DNA of 64,000 nt from Acetobacter papayae JCM 25143 (GTDB taxonomy: Bacteria > Pseudomonadota > Alphaproteobacteria > Acetobacterales > Acetobacteraceae): positions 1-64,000 of the forward strand of contig NZ_BAIN01000010.1 of the NCBI RefSeq assembly GCF_000613285.1. The letters are read 5' to 3'. A program made the position numbers and the translations under genes. Below the pieces are notes generated by a model. That model searched no databases. It was not told the DNA's origin and saw only the letters and a program-made list of their open reading frames with translations. Of this stretch, positions 56,212 to 64,000 are shown piece by piece (position 1 is the first letter of the stretch; each line of letters starts with the position of its first letter).

Positions 56212-57198
56212 GTGACTCTTTCAATTAACACCAACGCCTCCGCACTGGTCGCCATCGAAACCCTGGACGCAACCCAGACCTCGCTGAGCAACACCGAAAA
56301 CGTCGTTTCGACCGGCAAGAAGGTCAACAACGCTTCTGACAACGCCGCTGCTTACTCCATCTCCCAGCAGCTGAGCGGTCAGAACTCCGGCCTGAGCGCC
56401 GTGAACTCCGGCCTGACCTTCGCCGCCCAGGTTGTTAACACCACGACGACCGCCGTCAGCAGCATCCTGACCGACCTGAAGTCCATCCAGGGCCTGGTCA
56501 ATACGCTGACCAACAACCAGACCAGCAGCAGCAGCATCAGCGACACCAGCGACTCCATCACGCAGACGCTGAACGCCATCAACGTTATCGCTCGTAACGC
56601 CACGCTGAACGGTGTTAACCTGCTGGTGAACAGCGCCACCGATGGCGTTGGCATCCAGGGCACCAGCCTCACCTACCTGACCAGCCTTGGTGGTGACACG
56701 AACGTCATCAGCGGCCTGCACACGGAAATCTCCGGCGCCATGACCTCCGGCGCTCTGGGCACCTCCTTCACCTACGCTGCTGGCTCCGGCTCCAGCCTGA
56801 CGGACGCCCTGGGCCTGACGAGCGGTCTGGCTTCCAGCGACGCCGCCAGCGCCAACATCTTCGTGACCTCGGGCAACAGCCTGAACACCACGACGTTCGC
56901 CTCCGGCGCAGCTGGCAGCACGGCTCAGCAGATGGTGGCCCTGATCGAACAGGCCATCACCGCGATGACCACGATCGCTTCCAAGCTGGGTTCCAACTCC
57001 TCCATCATCTCCAGCATGTCCAGCTTCGGCACCACGCTGTCCGACAACATCACTCAGGGCGTTGGCGCTCTGACCGATGCGGACATGTCTGCCGCCAGCG
57101 CTCAGCTGACCTCGCTGCAGACCAAGCAGTCGCTGGCCATCAAGTCGCTGACGATCGCGAACTCCCAGTCCCAGAGCATCCTGTCGCTCTTCCAGTAA
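56212..57198 (+). CDS. fliC: Flagellin (filament protein)
   Basis: A 328-residue flagellin. The N-terminal D0/D1 helices read TLSINTNASALVAIETLDAT and ENVVSTGKKVNNASDNAAAY; the C-terminal pair ends LAIKSLTIANSQSQSILSLF. The central part is short and Ser/Thr-rich, with many possible O-glycosylation sites. GTG 56212 is chosen: GGAG lies seven bases upstream and the N-terminus then matches flagellins; the frame start at 56194 would add MAWRIL. Codon choice is strongly biased (CTG, AAC, ACC, TCC), which fits very high expression. It is monocistronic, with a leader hairpin before it and a strong terminator after it. Confidence 0.96.
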   Translation: MTLSINTNASALVAIETLDATQTSLSNTENVVSTGKKVNNASDNAAAYSISQQLSGQNSGLSAVNSGLTFAAQVVNTTTTAVSSILTDLKSIQGLVNTLTNNQTSSSSISDTSDSITQTLNAINVIARNATLNGVNLLVNSATDGVGIQGTSLTYLTSLGGDTNVISGLHTEISGAMTSGALGTSFTYAAGSGSSLTDALGLTSGLASSDAASANIFVTSGNSLNTTTFASGAAGSTAQQMVALIEQAITAMTTIASKLGSNSSIISSMSSFGTTLSDNITQGVGALTDADMSAASAQLTSLQTKQSLAIKSLTIANSQSQSILSLFQ

Positions 57199-57230
57199 GA
57201 ACGACACTCGCTTTAGGGCGCGTTACGGAG

Positions 57231-57265
57231 CACCCCCGGCCATTTGGCCGGGGGTGTTTCTTTTT
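57231..57265 (+). terminator. Intrinsic terminator of fliC
   Basis: CACCCCCGGCC and GGCCGGGGGTG form a perfect 11-bp GC stem with loop ATTT, followed by TTTCTTTTT. It begins 32 bases after the fliC stop. Confidence 0.95.
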
Positions 57266-57382
57266 GTACTCTCGCGCAAATTTTATATGCCATCTGGTCA
57301 GTATCGCCGGAGTAGGATATTTCTTCTGTAGGCTGGTGCTTTTCTTTAGCTGCCAGCAAAACAGGCTACAGATGGTAACACG

Positions 57383-57778
57383 ATGATCCACCCGGCAATG
57401 AGAGCCTATCAAGCTGTCAGTGAAACCGCCATTAGCGGCAGAGAGGCCGACGCAGCCTGTTTCAGGCTCCTGCTGGTCGAACTGGAAAAAGCCCGCGACA
57501 CCACAGACCCAGTCATACGCAGCGCCGTGCTCGACAAGCATCAGAAGATGTGGGGCATTATCATGAAAGCCAATATCAGCGAGACGGGTGCAGCCACGCC
57601 GCTGGAAGACCGGGAACTGTTCATACGTCTAGCCGATCAGGCGCAGCGTTATGGTATCAAGTTATTGGTCGACCCGTCGCTCAGCTTTGACCCGCTGATC
57701 GATATTGCGCAAAATGTGCTTGAGGGTCTGGAAGCATCGTCCGTTGTCGAAAGCGACATGTCTTACGGCGCTTTATAA
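57383..57778 (+). CDS. flaF: Flagellin biosynthesis regulator FlaF
   Basis: A 131-residue helical protein. YQAVSETAISGREADAACFR and LLLVELEKARDTTDPVIRSA match the FlaF pattern (a start with Y, an S-x-R-E-x-E/D-A-x-x-F motif and a following long helix), and LDKHQKMWGIIMKANIS matches its N-x-x-L-W-x-x-x segment. FlaF promotes flagellin secretion or translation in alphaproteobacteria and usually pairs with FlbT, which is missing next door. ATG 57383 is used; ATG 57398 is an alternative. It lies 117 bases after the fliC terminator on the same strand. Confidence 0.85.
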   Translation: MIHPAMRAYQAVSETAISGREADAACFRLLLVELEKARDTTDPVIRSAVLDKHQKMWGIIMKANISETGAATPLEDRELFIRLADQAQRYGIKLLVDPSLSFDPLIDIAQNVLEGLEASSVVESDMSYGAL

Positions 57779-57839
57779 AACCCTTACTCTCGTAGCTTAT
57801 GCCCAAAACGGAAGTTTACTGGCATAAGCTGCCGGGAAG

Positions 57840-58220
57840 TCAGAACAGATCGACTTCCCCAGCCGGGATCGGCACATGATCGCCCGGCTCCCCCTTCAGA
57901 ATCCTGACAATCTCACTCAGCTTCACACCTGAATACAGGCTAGGCAGAGGCATGTCTGCTGACAGATCAAGTGCGGGATCAGCCAGAATATTTTTTAAAA
58001 TTGATACGACTGCCTCGACAGTCTGGGTCGCAACATCGAGTTGTTGCAGGCTCTGTACTTCCTGATCGCACAGAACCAGTGTCTTGGTGCATTCATCCAC
58101 AGTATTCTGTGCATCGAGAAAAGAGGCGCCGGCTGTTTCGAGCAGTCCCGTCACTTTTTCAAGCGCGTGCTGAACGGAAATCGTTTCAGACGGGAGAGCG
58201 GTGTTCATCACAGACGACAT
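57840..58220 (-). CDS. Small helical protein at the end of the che operon
   Basis: A 126-residue protein from ATG 58220 (a longer frame reaches 58289 inside cheD). It is alpha-helical (VQHALEKVTGLLETAGASFL, DAQNTVDECTKTLVLCDQEV, VATQTVEAVVSILKNILADP) and ends AGEVDLF. The layout of a helical hairpin plus an acidic-hydrophobic tail recalls CheZ-like CheY phosphatases or other CheY-binding adaptors, but length and motifs are insufficient to claim this. CheD upstream ends in the similar DVELF. Probably co-transcribed with cheD. Confidence 0.6.
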   Translation of the reverse strand: MSSVMNTALPSETISVQHALEKVTGLLETAGASFLDAQNTVDECTKTLVLCDQEVQSLQQLDVATQTVEAVVSILKNILADPALDLSADMPLPSLYSGVKLSEIVRILKGEPGDHVPIPAGEVDLF

Positions 58221-58249
58221 TCTCTTTGCATCCTTTTCAGACCCGGCAC

Positions 58250-58808
58250 TCAAAACAGTTCCACATCGGATATTGCTTCTTTTGCCCATTTGCGGCCCGC
58301 TTCCGTTTCGCGCCGGTTATAGGCTTCTTCCTGTCGCCCAATAGCCTGGGTATCCTGCACCAGATGCTGTTGCGCCCGGCCTGTTGTCGGCCAGAATCTG
58401 ACGCGCCTAGCCAGAAAACCACCAAGACTATGCGAAATACACTCTATACCTTCATCAGCAAGGTACTGTTTTACAAAATGGCAGTTCTCATGGCCAACCC
58501 GCCCGAGTGACGGAACAACCGCCGCCCCCCCAAATACCTTGCAAACCAGCGTATTGCGGTTGCCCCCGGCTTTCAGGATGCCATTGATCAGCATTTCCAT
58601 GGAATTCACGCCAAAGCGCAACGCCATGCCATCCTGACCGCCGCCGCCACCAGGCAGGAGGAAATGGTTCATCTCCCACATGAGCGGTCGGGTCAAACAT
58701 ACAGACTGAAATACATGAACCCAGCAGGGTCACAAGCACAGTGGAAGGGTTATCCGAGATAACCACCTCCCCCTGAATAACAGTCGTAGCGCCCTCAATA
58801 TGCCTCAC
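58250..58808 (-). CDS. cheD: Chemoreceptor glutamine deamidase CheD (one frame break)
   Basis: The repaired protein is about 186 residues. VTLLGSCISVCMFDPTAHVG contains the catalytic Cys (GSC) and MNHFLLPGG the catalytic His. NTLVCKVFGGAAVVPS and ARRVRFWPTTGRAQQHL match later CheD segments. Between HVG and MNHF the frame shifts at about 58672-58675 (two bases lost or one gained), where VGGMNHF is expected. The C-terminal DVELF is common in CheD. The start overlaps the cheY stop by four bases. CheD deamidates receptor glutamines so they can be methylated by CheR. Confidence 0.92.
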
Positions 58809-59194
58809 GTGATAGGCCCGAACACTTTTTCCAGAACTTCACGCAGTTTCGCTACCGTATAAGGCTTGGCCAGAAAGTTATTGACGCCCGCCTTCACGGC
58901 TTCCTGCACCAGATCCTTGCTGGCTTCACTGGTCAGAATAATAAAGGCGACCTTCTGGGTCTTGGGGTTGGCACGCACCGCTTTCAGCAACGCCAGCCCA
59001 TCCATAACCGGCATGTTGAAATCGGAAATAACAAGATGTGCCGGGTTCTGATCAAGATACTCGACAGCTTCCTTGCCATCCTTACGCTGGGCAATGTTCG
59101 TAAACCCAAGCTGGGCAAGGCTATTGGCCAAGACCTGCCGAATGGACGACTGGTCATCAACAATAAGAGCCCTGATCTGCGATGCCGCTGGCAT
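58805..59194 (-). CDS. cheY: Chemotaxis response regulator CheY
   Basis: A 129-residue single receiver domain. ALIVDDQSSIRQVL provides the acidic pair, LVISDFNMPVMDGLALLKAV the phospho-acceptor Asp, IILTSEAS the conserved Thr/Ser, and FLAKPYT the conserved Lys. No output domain, so it is the motor-binding CheY type that acts on FliM. It overlaps cheD by four bases; cheB is 82 bases upstream. A second CheY-like gene begins at the right edge. Confidence 0.95.
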   Translation of the reverse strand: MPAASQIRALIVDDQSSIRQVLANSLAQLGFTNIAQRKDGKEAVEYLDQNPAHLVISDFNMPVMDGLALLKAVRANPKTQKVAFIILTSEASKDLVQEAVKAGVNNFLAKPYTVAKLREVLEKVFGPIT

Positions 59195-59276
59195 TGTCTA
59201 ACCCTTTTCCCGTTTTTTATTTACGGCCAACACGCCGTTCCCGCCATCGCAGGCGGTATTCCACCCATATAGTTCT

Positions 59277-60326
59277 TTAATGCGCCCGCATGGCCATGGC
59301 TGCCATCGCAATCTGACTCAGGGGAACGATATGCTCCGCCGCCCCGATTTCAGCCGCGACCCTCGGCATGCCATAGACTACCGAGGACGCCTTGTCCTGA
59401 GCAATCGTCTGCGCTCCTGCACGGCGCATGGCAAGCAGCCCTTCTGCACCATCCTGCCCCATACCGGTCAGGATAACACCAAGAGCTTCCCGCCCTACCG
59501 CCTCCGCCACGGAATCGAACAGCATGTCTACCGAAGGACAATGGCCATTTACTGGCGGCGCGCTCAGCAAGCGCGTCATATAATGACCATCTCGCCGTTC
59601 AACCACCATATGCCGTTCACCGCCAGGTGCAATCCTGACATCCCCATGGTTCAGAACCTCACCGTCCTTGCCCTCAGCAATGGAAAGTGCAGTGATTTTC
59701 TGATTAAGCCGGTTCGAAAAACTAGCTGTAAACAGCGCAGGCATGTGCTGGCAGATCACGATAGGAGGGCTCTGCCGTGGAAAACCCGACAGCACCTGCT
59801 CGAGTGCTTCCACTCCGCCGGTTGAAGAACCAATGGCCACCAGCTCAAACGCCCGGGCCCAGTTCCGTTCAGGGCCATGCGGCACCACACTGGCTGATAC
59901 AGCCTGCGAGGCCCCGGCCCGTGCACCGGGGCAGGAATGCGCCGCCTGAATAACAAGCCGTGCCAACCCCGCAAAGGCATCTGTTCCCATAACCGAAACC
60001 GGTTTGGGAAAGCAGTCAAACGCCCCCATCTGCAACGCGGTAATGGCCGTTTCGGCACCACGCGCGGTCAGCGCTGAAACCATAACAACCGGGATCGGCC
60101 GCAGGCGCATGATTTTTTCAAGAAACTGCAGCCCGTTCATACCGGGCATTTCAACGTCCAGAGTAATGACGTCGGGCTGGTCCTTGATAATCAGATCGCG
60201 CGCTTCAATCGGATTGGCTGCTTCGCCACAGATAACAATCTGGGGGTACTGCTCAAACGAGCGGCGGATAAGCGCGCGTATTGTCCGTGAGTCATCGACC
60301 ACGAGAACCTTTACAGGTTGCTCCAT
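59277..60326 (-). CDS. cheB: Protein-glutamate methylesterase CheB
   Basis: A 349-residue receptor adaptation enzyme. The N-terminal receiver has VLVVDDSRTIRALIRRSF, DVITLDVEMPGMNGLQFLEK and FPKPVS. The C-terminal esterase has the catalytic triad regions AIGSSTGGVEALEQVL (Ser), VICQHMPALFTASFSNRLN (His) and ILTGMGQDGAEGLLAMRRAG (Asp). It removes methyl groups placed by CheR and deamidates Gln. It begins four bases before the cheR stop region, in one operon. Confidence 0.97.
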   Translation of the reverse strand: MEQPVKVLVVDDSRTIRALIRRSFEQYPQIVICGEAANPIEARDLIIKDQPDVITLDVEMPGMNGLQFLEKIMRLRPIPVVMVSALTARGAETAITALQMGAFDCFPKPVSVMGTDAFAGLARLVIQAAHSCPGARAGASQAVSASVVPHGPERNWARAFELVAIGSSTGGVEALEQVLSGFPRQSPPIVICQHMPALFTASFSNRLNQKITALSIAEGKDGEVLNHGDVRIAPGGERHMVVERRDGHYMTRLLSAPPVNGHCPSVDMLFDSVAEAVGREALGVILTGMGQDGAEGLLAMRRAGAQTIAQDKASSVVYGMPRVAAEIGAAEHIVPLSQIAMAAMAMRAH

Positions 60327-60329
60327 GGT

Positions 60330-61172
60330 TTACGAGTCCTTTCTATAAATAGTGGGGGCAACCTGTTCCAGACGGCACTGTGTGGTCGTGGCAACCCGCT
60401 CCGAATGGCCGACATACAGGAACCCGCCCGGCTCCAGACGATCTGCCAGACGACGCCACAATTTCTCGCGCGTTTCATCGTCAAAATAAATGACCACGTT
60501 CCGGCAGAAAATCGCGGAAAATGTGCCCTTGATCGGCCATTCGGCGTTCAGGTTCAGAACCCGAAAAGCAGGCAACTGGCAGATAGGCCCTGTAAAGCGC
60601 AGGTTACCGTCTCCACAGGGTTCCATAAATTTCTTACGGTTTTCCGCCGAGATACCATCCGTCTCAGAAGGCGGGTACGTACCGCTGGCAGCCTGAGCCA
60701 CCACTTCGGAATTGATATCGGTGGCCAGTAGCCGGACATCGTGCGAGGCCGCATCAGGAATGACCGACATGACGGACATGGCCATGCTCCATGGCTCCGG
60801 CCCGGTTGAACAGGCTGCGGACCATAAACGCACGCGCCCACCGCTGCGGGCTGTGCGGGCAAGGCGAGGCAGCACTTCGGCCTCGAGGTGCTCAAAGTGC
60901 TTTTTTTCCCTGAAAAAGCTCGTCACATTCGTGGTCAGGGCGCAGATGAGCTTTTCCATCTCCGGCTTGCCAGCGGGAGTTTTCACAAAGTCCAGATAAC
61001 TCTGGAACGAGCCATAACCCAGCTCCCGCAACCTGCGGGAAAGACGCGAGTAAACAAGCGTTTTTTTGGAATCGGGCAGGCTGATTCCCGCTTCCTCAAA
61101 GGCTATACCGCGCACCCGTTGAAAATCAGCGTCGGTATAATCCGTCTCCGCACCCGGCATCAGGGACTTCAT
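60330..61172 (-). CDS. cheR: Chemotaxis methyltransferase CheR
   Basis: A 280-residue SAM-dependent methyltransferase acting on receptor Glu side chains. The N-terminal helical domain includes SRLSRRLRELGYGSFQSYLD and LTTNVTSFFREKKHFEHLEA. The SAM-binding motif is LWSAACSTGPEPWSMAM, and FCRNVVIYFDDETREKLWRR and GFLYVGHSE complete the fold. In most CheR proteins the SAM loop reads STGEEPYS; here Pro and Trp replace Glu and Tyr. Start overlaps the cheW stop (ATGA). Confidence 0.96.
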   Translation of the reverse strand: MKSLMPGAETDYTDADFQRVRGIAFEEAGISLPDSKKTLVYSRLSRRLRELGYGSFQSYLDFVKTPAGKPEMEKLICALTTNVTSFFREKKHFEHLEAEVLPRLARTARSGGRVRLWSAACSTGPEPWSMAMSVMSVIPDAASHDVRLLATDINSEVVAQAASGTYPPSETDGISAENRKKFMEPCGDGNLRFTGPICQLPAFRVLNLNAEWPIKGTFSAIFCRNVVIYFDDETREKLWRRLADRLEPGGFLYVGHSERVATTTQCRLEQVAPTIYRKDS

Positions 61173-61654
61173 TCGGTGACCATGTCCCCAACGAGTTCAC
61201 CCACAACGGTTTCAAGCTGCAGCACGCCAATCATCCGGTCATTAACCATGACAAGGCCGCTCAGGCTGCTGCTTTCCTCGGACACCGCCTGCACGTCATT
61301 CATGTCGATATCAGCCATGTCGATCACGCGATCAACCAGCAGGCCGCAGACAACGCCGTTTTTAGATTCGACAATAATCGCAACACGGCGCGGGTTATCG
61401 GCCTGCGGCTGGATGTTGAGATAAATGGCCAGATCAATAACTGTCAGAATAATGCCACGCAGGTTGATTGCGCCACACACATAATGAGGGGCAAACGGCA
61501 GGGCCGTGGTTTTTTCAAACCCACGGATTTCGCGCACGCTCAGGATAGGAATACAGTATTCCTGATCCCCGATGGCAAACACGATCATTTTGACAATCTT
61601 GCGTCCACGCCGTCTTCTTTGTTTTTTTCCGTCATCCCCGGCTTCCTTGCTCAA
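61169..61654 (-). CDS. cheW: Chemotaxis coupling protein CheW
   Basis: A 161-residue CheW with a basic N-terminal extension (KKQRRRRGRK). KMIVFAIGDQEYCIPILSVR, CGAINLRGIILTVIDLAIYL, VVCGLLVDRVIDMADIDMND and MIGVLQLETVVGEL are the two beta-barrel halves. It bridges CheA and receptors. cheA ends 27 bases upstream and cheR overlaps by four bases. Confidence 0.96.
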   Translation of the reverse strand: MSKEAGDDGKKQRRRRGRKIVKMIVFAIGDQEYCIPILSVREIRGFEKTTALPFAPHYVCGAINLRGIILTVIDLAIYLNIQPQADNPRRVAIIVESKNGVVCGLLVDRVIDMADIDMNDVQAVSEESSSLSGLVMVNDRMIGVLQLETVVGELVGDMVTE

Positions 61655-61681
61655 ACACAGCGCGCCCCATCAAAAATCCGC

Positions 61682-63895
61682 TCAGGCTGCCAGCCCGGTG
61701 CGGACATTCGATGGCCTGTTATCTATCTTGCGGATCGCTGTACCAATCAGCGCCGGTACATCCAGAATAAGAGATACGCTCCCATCTCCCAGAATGGTGG
61801 CGGCGGACACGCCAGAGATCTGCCGGTAGTTCTTTTCGATACTCTTGATCACCACCTGTGTCTGATCGCGGATTTCATCCACCACCAGTGCAGCCCGACC
61901 ACCGGATTCGTTCTCGACCACCAGAATAACCGCGTTGGCCAGAGCCTCCTGCGTGGGGGCTTTCGACAGCCCCAGTTCCGCCGCAAGCGGGATCAGCGGC
62001 ATGCAAGTTCCACGGATGGAAATGATGTTTCCACCATCGGGCAGCAGATACACATCACGATGGTCGATCATCATGGTTTCCACCACCGACGAAATCGGAA
62101 TCACCATGGTGGACTCACCGGCTTCGATCAACATGCCATCCAGCACGGCCAGCGTCAGCGGCAGGCTGAGGCTGAAGGTCGTGCCCTCACCCGGCACGCT
62201 CTGAATGGTCACGCGGCCGCCAAGGCTGAGAATAGCCTGTTTGACAACATCCATGCCAACACCGCGCCCGGAAAGGTCGGATACGGTAGCCGCCGTTGAA
62301 AAGCCGGGAGCGAAAATAAGGTTATTGATCTCATCATCGCTCAGCACCGCATCCGGTGCCACAATCCCGCGTTTGACGGCAGTTTCCAGCACGCGCTGAC
62401 GGTTGATGCCGCCCCCATCATCCTTGATGGTAATAAGGATACGGCCAGAACGATGCCCCGCTGAAAGCAGGATATGCCCTTCCGCCGGTTTGCCGGCAGC
62501 AAGACGATCTTCCACTTTTTCGATACCGTGGTCCACGGCATTGCGCAGCATGTGCGTCAGCGGGTCGGTCAGTTTTTCGACCAGCGTGCGGTCAACCTCG
62601 GTGTCTTCACCTTCCAGCAGAAGGACAACGTCCTTCTTGGTCATGGAGCAGGCTTCACGCACAACGCGCTGCATACGCTGGAACACACTACGCACCGGCT
62701 GCGCGCGCACCGCCATGACAGCATCCTGAATGTCACGCGTCAGGGACTGCATGCTGTTGATGCTCTGCGTCAGTTCCTGCTGGATGGAACCATCATTCCG
62801 GCGCGACAGGGCTTCAATCGCAGCCTGAGCAATAACCAGTTCGCCCACCAAATCCATCAGATCGTCAATACGGTGCAGATCAACACGGATGGAAGCGACC
62901 TGCTCCGCCTTGCGGGCCGGAGCCTGTTGATTACCCGCAATGGCGTTTGTAACAGCGGCGGGCGCCACATCATGCACAGGGGCTGCGGGAGCCACCACAG
63001 GAACCGGGGCCTGTGCAACCGGGGCAACCGGTTCAGGCGCGACTATCGCTGCCGGTTCTGGTTCAGCGGGGGTTTCTTCAACAGCACCCTCATGGGTAAT
63101 GCTGAAGTCACACACATCGCTAACCCAGTCAAAAACACCATGCACGCTTTCTTCCGACACGGCAGCGGGCAGGACAACCCGCCAGGACAGGCAGGAACGC
63201 GTAGGTGACAACGCATTGAAAGCAGGCAGGCCACTGGTGTCGCAGGTGGCTGTCATAGCCCCGCCTTCCACCGCAACCGCTAGGTCACGCAGGCCGATCA
63301 GAAGGTTGCGGGCATCGTCACCGCGTTCGTACATAGCGTCATGCGGGCGGAAGCTCACCACCAGATCGGGCGCTGCCTCGGGGGCATCAAACCCGAAATC
63401 CATGTCTACGGGAATGGGCTCGAAGTCCATGGGAACCGGGACGAAATCCATCGGCACAGGCACAAAATCCTGCGGCACGACATCTTCCGCCGGCTTGGGC
63501 GCGCCATCGCTGTTGATGATCGCCTCAAGTTCGGACTGGCTTTCCGCCACCCGGACATGATCCACCCCGGCCCCGCCCCGCGCTTCCGATACCAGATCGC
63601 TCAGAACATCCATGGCCTTGAGAAAGGTCTTCATGATGTCATGCGTGGGGACAATCCGCCCCGAGCGCAGGCCATCAAGAGAACTTTCAAACACATGCGC
63701 AAAGCGCACAAGATTTTCGAGACCAAAGGAGGCAGCCCCCCCCTTGATCGAATGAACGGCCCGGAAGACGGCATTAATGGTCTCGTGATCCGAATCCCCG
63801 TCAGACAGGGCACTCAGACCGCGTTCCAGCTCCTGTAGCTGTTCGTCACACTCCTGAAAAAAAACCAGGAGGATATCGTCCATGTCACCACTCAT
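61682..63895 (-). CDS. cheA: Chemotaxis histidine kinase CheA
   Basis: A 737-residue cytoplasmic kinase from ATG 63895. The HPt domain carries AVFRAVHSIKGGAASFGLEN with the phosphorylated His. A Pro-rich linker with DFVPVPM repeats and an Ala/Pro stretch follow. The P3 dimer helices (DLVGELVIAQAAIEALS), the kinase core with LRNAVDHGIEKVEDRLAAGK (N box), DDGGGIN (G1), FAPGFSTAATVSDLSGRGVG and GMDVVKQAILSLGGRV (F/G2), and the CheW-like P5 domain (PISSVVETMMIDHRDVYLLP, SGVSAATILGDGSVSLILDV) complete it. The open frame extends to 63970, but GGAATGAGT context and the HPt start support 63895. It phosphorylates CheY and CheB. Confidence 0.97.
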   Translation of the reverse strand: MSGDMDDILLVFFQECDEQLQELERGLSALSDGDSDHETINAVFRAVHSIKGGAASFGLENLVRFAHVFESSLDGLRSGRIVPTHDIMKTFLKAMDVLSDLVSEARGGAGVDHVRVAESQSELEAIINSDGAPKPAEDVVPQDFVPVPMDFVPVPMDFEPIPVDMDFGFDAPEAAPDLVVSFRPHDAMYERGDDARNLLIGLRDLAVAVEGGAMTATCDTSGLPAFNALSPTRSCLSWRVVLPAAVSEESVHGVFDWVSDVCDFSITHEGAVEETPAEPEPAAIVAPEPVAPVAQAPVPVVAPAAPVHDVAPAAVTNAIAGNQQAPARKAEQVASIRVDLHRIDDLMDLVGELVIAQAAIEALSRRNDGSIQQELTQSINSMQSLTRDIQDAVMAVRAQPVRSVFQRMQRVVREACSMTKKDVVLLLEGEDTEVDRTLVEKLTDPLTHMLRNAVDHGIEKVEDRLAAGKPAEGHILLSAGHRSGRILITIKDDGGGINRQRVLETAVKRGIVAPDAVLSDDEINNLIFAPGFSTAATVSDLSGRGVGMDVVKQAILSLGGRVTIQSVPGEGTTFSLSLPLTLAVLDGMLIEAGESTMVIPISSVVETMMIDHRDVYLLPDGGNIISIRGTCMPLIPLAAELGLSKAPTQEALANAVILVVENESGGRAALVVDEIRDQTQVVIKSIEKNYRQISGVSAATILGDGSVSLILDVPALIGTAIRKIDNRPSNVRTGLAA
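63391..63471 (-). repeat. Short tandem repeat in the CheA linker
   Basis: A 21-base unit encoding DFVPVPM is present twice in tandem and a third time in diverged form (DFEPIPV), then DMDFGFD. It lies between the HPt domain and the P3 region and lengthens the flexible linker. The frame is kept. Confidence 0.7.
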
Positions 63896-63911
63896 TCCGG
63901 CGCCCTTTCCT

Positions 63912-64000
63912 TCAGGCCGTAACCCGGCGGATTGCCGCCAGCAGACTTTCAGTACTGAACGGTTTGACAATCCACCTGTGGCGCCAGCCTCGCGGGCTCG
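63912..64000 (-). CDS. CheY-like receiver, C-terminal end (partial; one frame break)
   Basis: Only the last 29 or so residues are in the window. After restoring one base at 63975-63976 (ACAGGTGG to ACAGGGTGG) the frame reads EAGATGWIVKPFSTESLLAA then IRRVTA and stops 17 bases before cheA. GATGWIVKPF is the conserved Lys region of CheY. It would be the first gene of the che operon, or part of a larger regulator; the 5' part lies outside. Confidence 0.75.
   Translation of the reverse strand, partial: SPRGWRHRWIVKPFSTESLLAAIRRVTA

Noticed and set aside
56221-57207. 328-codon minus-strand frame opposite fliC
   Set aside because: It arises from the biased codons of flagellin; the encoded Gly/Val/Gln-rich sequence has no family features.
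1-64000. CRISPR arrays, prophage or insertion sequences
   Set aside because: I saw no regularly spaced repeats, no transposase or integrase-like frame and no target-site duplications.

Overview
The window is a chromosomal segment from an alphaproteobacterium, most probably an acetic acid bacterium or close relative (Acetobacteraceae). This rests on the hisG-hisD-infA-maf-RNase G-yacG-tRNA-Phe gene order, an RNase E tail ending in a basic GWW motif, alphaproteobacterial flagellar proteins (DUF1217, DUF6468, FlaF, FlgJ without a muramidase domain) and CtrA-like sites. The genus is not resolved.

Layout. 1-5.5 kb: housekeeping (rne 3' end, hisG, hisD, infA, maf, RNase G-like, yacG, tRNA-Phe). 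5.7-13.5 kb: a chemoreceptor, an MntH transporter, a haem-globin diguanylate cyclase, and a cobalamin riboswitch driving a TonB-dependent receptor. 13.5-57.8 kb: a large flagellar locus made of several opposed operons: flgF-flgK-flgL; flgG-flgA-flgH; flgB-flgC-cheW-TPR glycosyltransferase; a degenerate prepilin-peptidase-like gene; a long exported helical-repeat protein; a degenerate CtrA-like regulator; a glycosyltransferase followed by motB-motA-fliK-flgD; fliI-fliJ; a DUF1217/hook-domain hybrid; flhA and a degenerate flhF; a second TPR glycosyltransferase; a lytic transglycosylase opposed to flgI-flgJ-flgN-GT25-lipoprotein; fliL-fliM-DUF6468; flgE; fliE-fliQ-fliR-flhB; then flagellin fliC and flaF. 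57.8-64 kb: a chemotaxis operon (cheY', cheA, cheW, cheR, cheB, cheY, cheD and a small helical gene).

How it works together. The locus encodes the rod, hook, rings, hook-filament junction, filament, much of the export gate and ATPase, the stator and a full Che phosphorelay with receptor methylation and deamidation. fliF, fliG, fliN, fliP, fliH, fliD and flbT are not in the window. Four glycosyltransferase-like genes are interleaved with the flagellar operons, which suggests a dedicated filament or hook glycosylation pathway. The diguanylate cyclase could add oxygen/c-di-GMP control of motility.

Sequence quality. Nineteen genes carry 28 apparent frame breaks. Nearly all can be repaired by adding one or two bases to a run of identical bases. 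They hit essential and conserved genes while other genes of the same operons are intact. I treat these as consensus errors (homopolymer under-calling), not pseudogenes, and give repaired gene extents. The most interesting biology is the DUF1217 protein carrying a duplicated FlgE-type hook module, the glycosyltransferase set, and three degenerate catalytic or regulatory proteins (FlhF, the CtrA-like regulator and the A24 peptidase-like protein).
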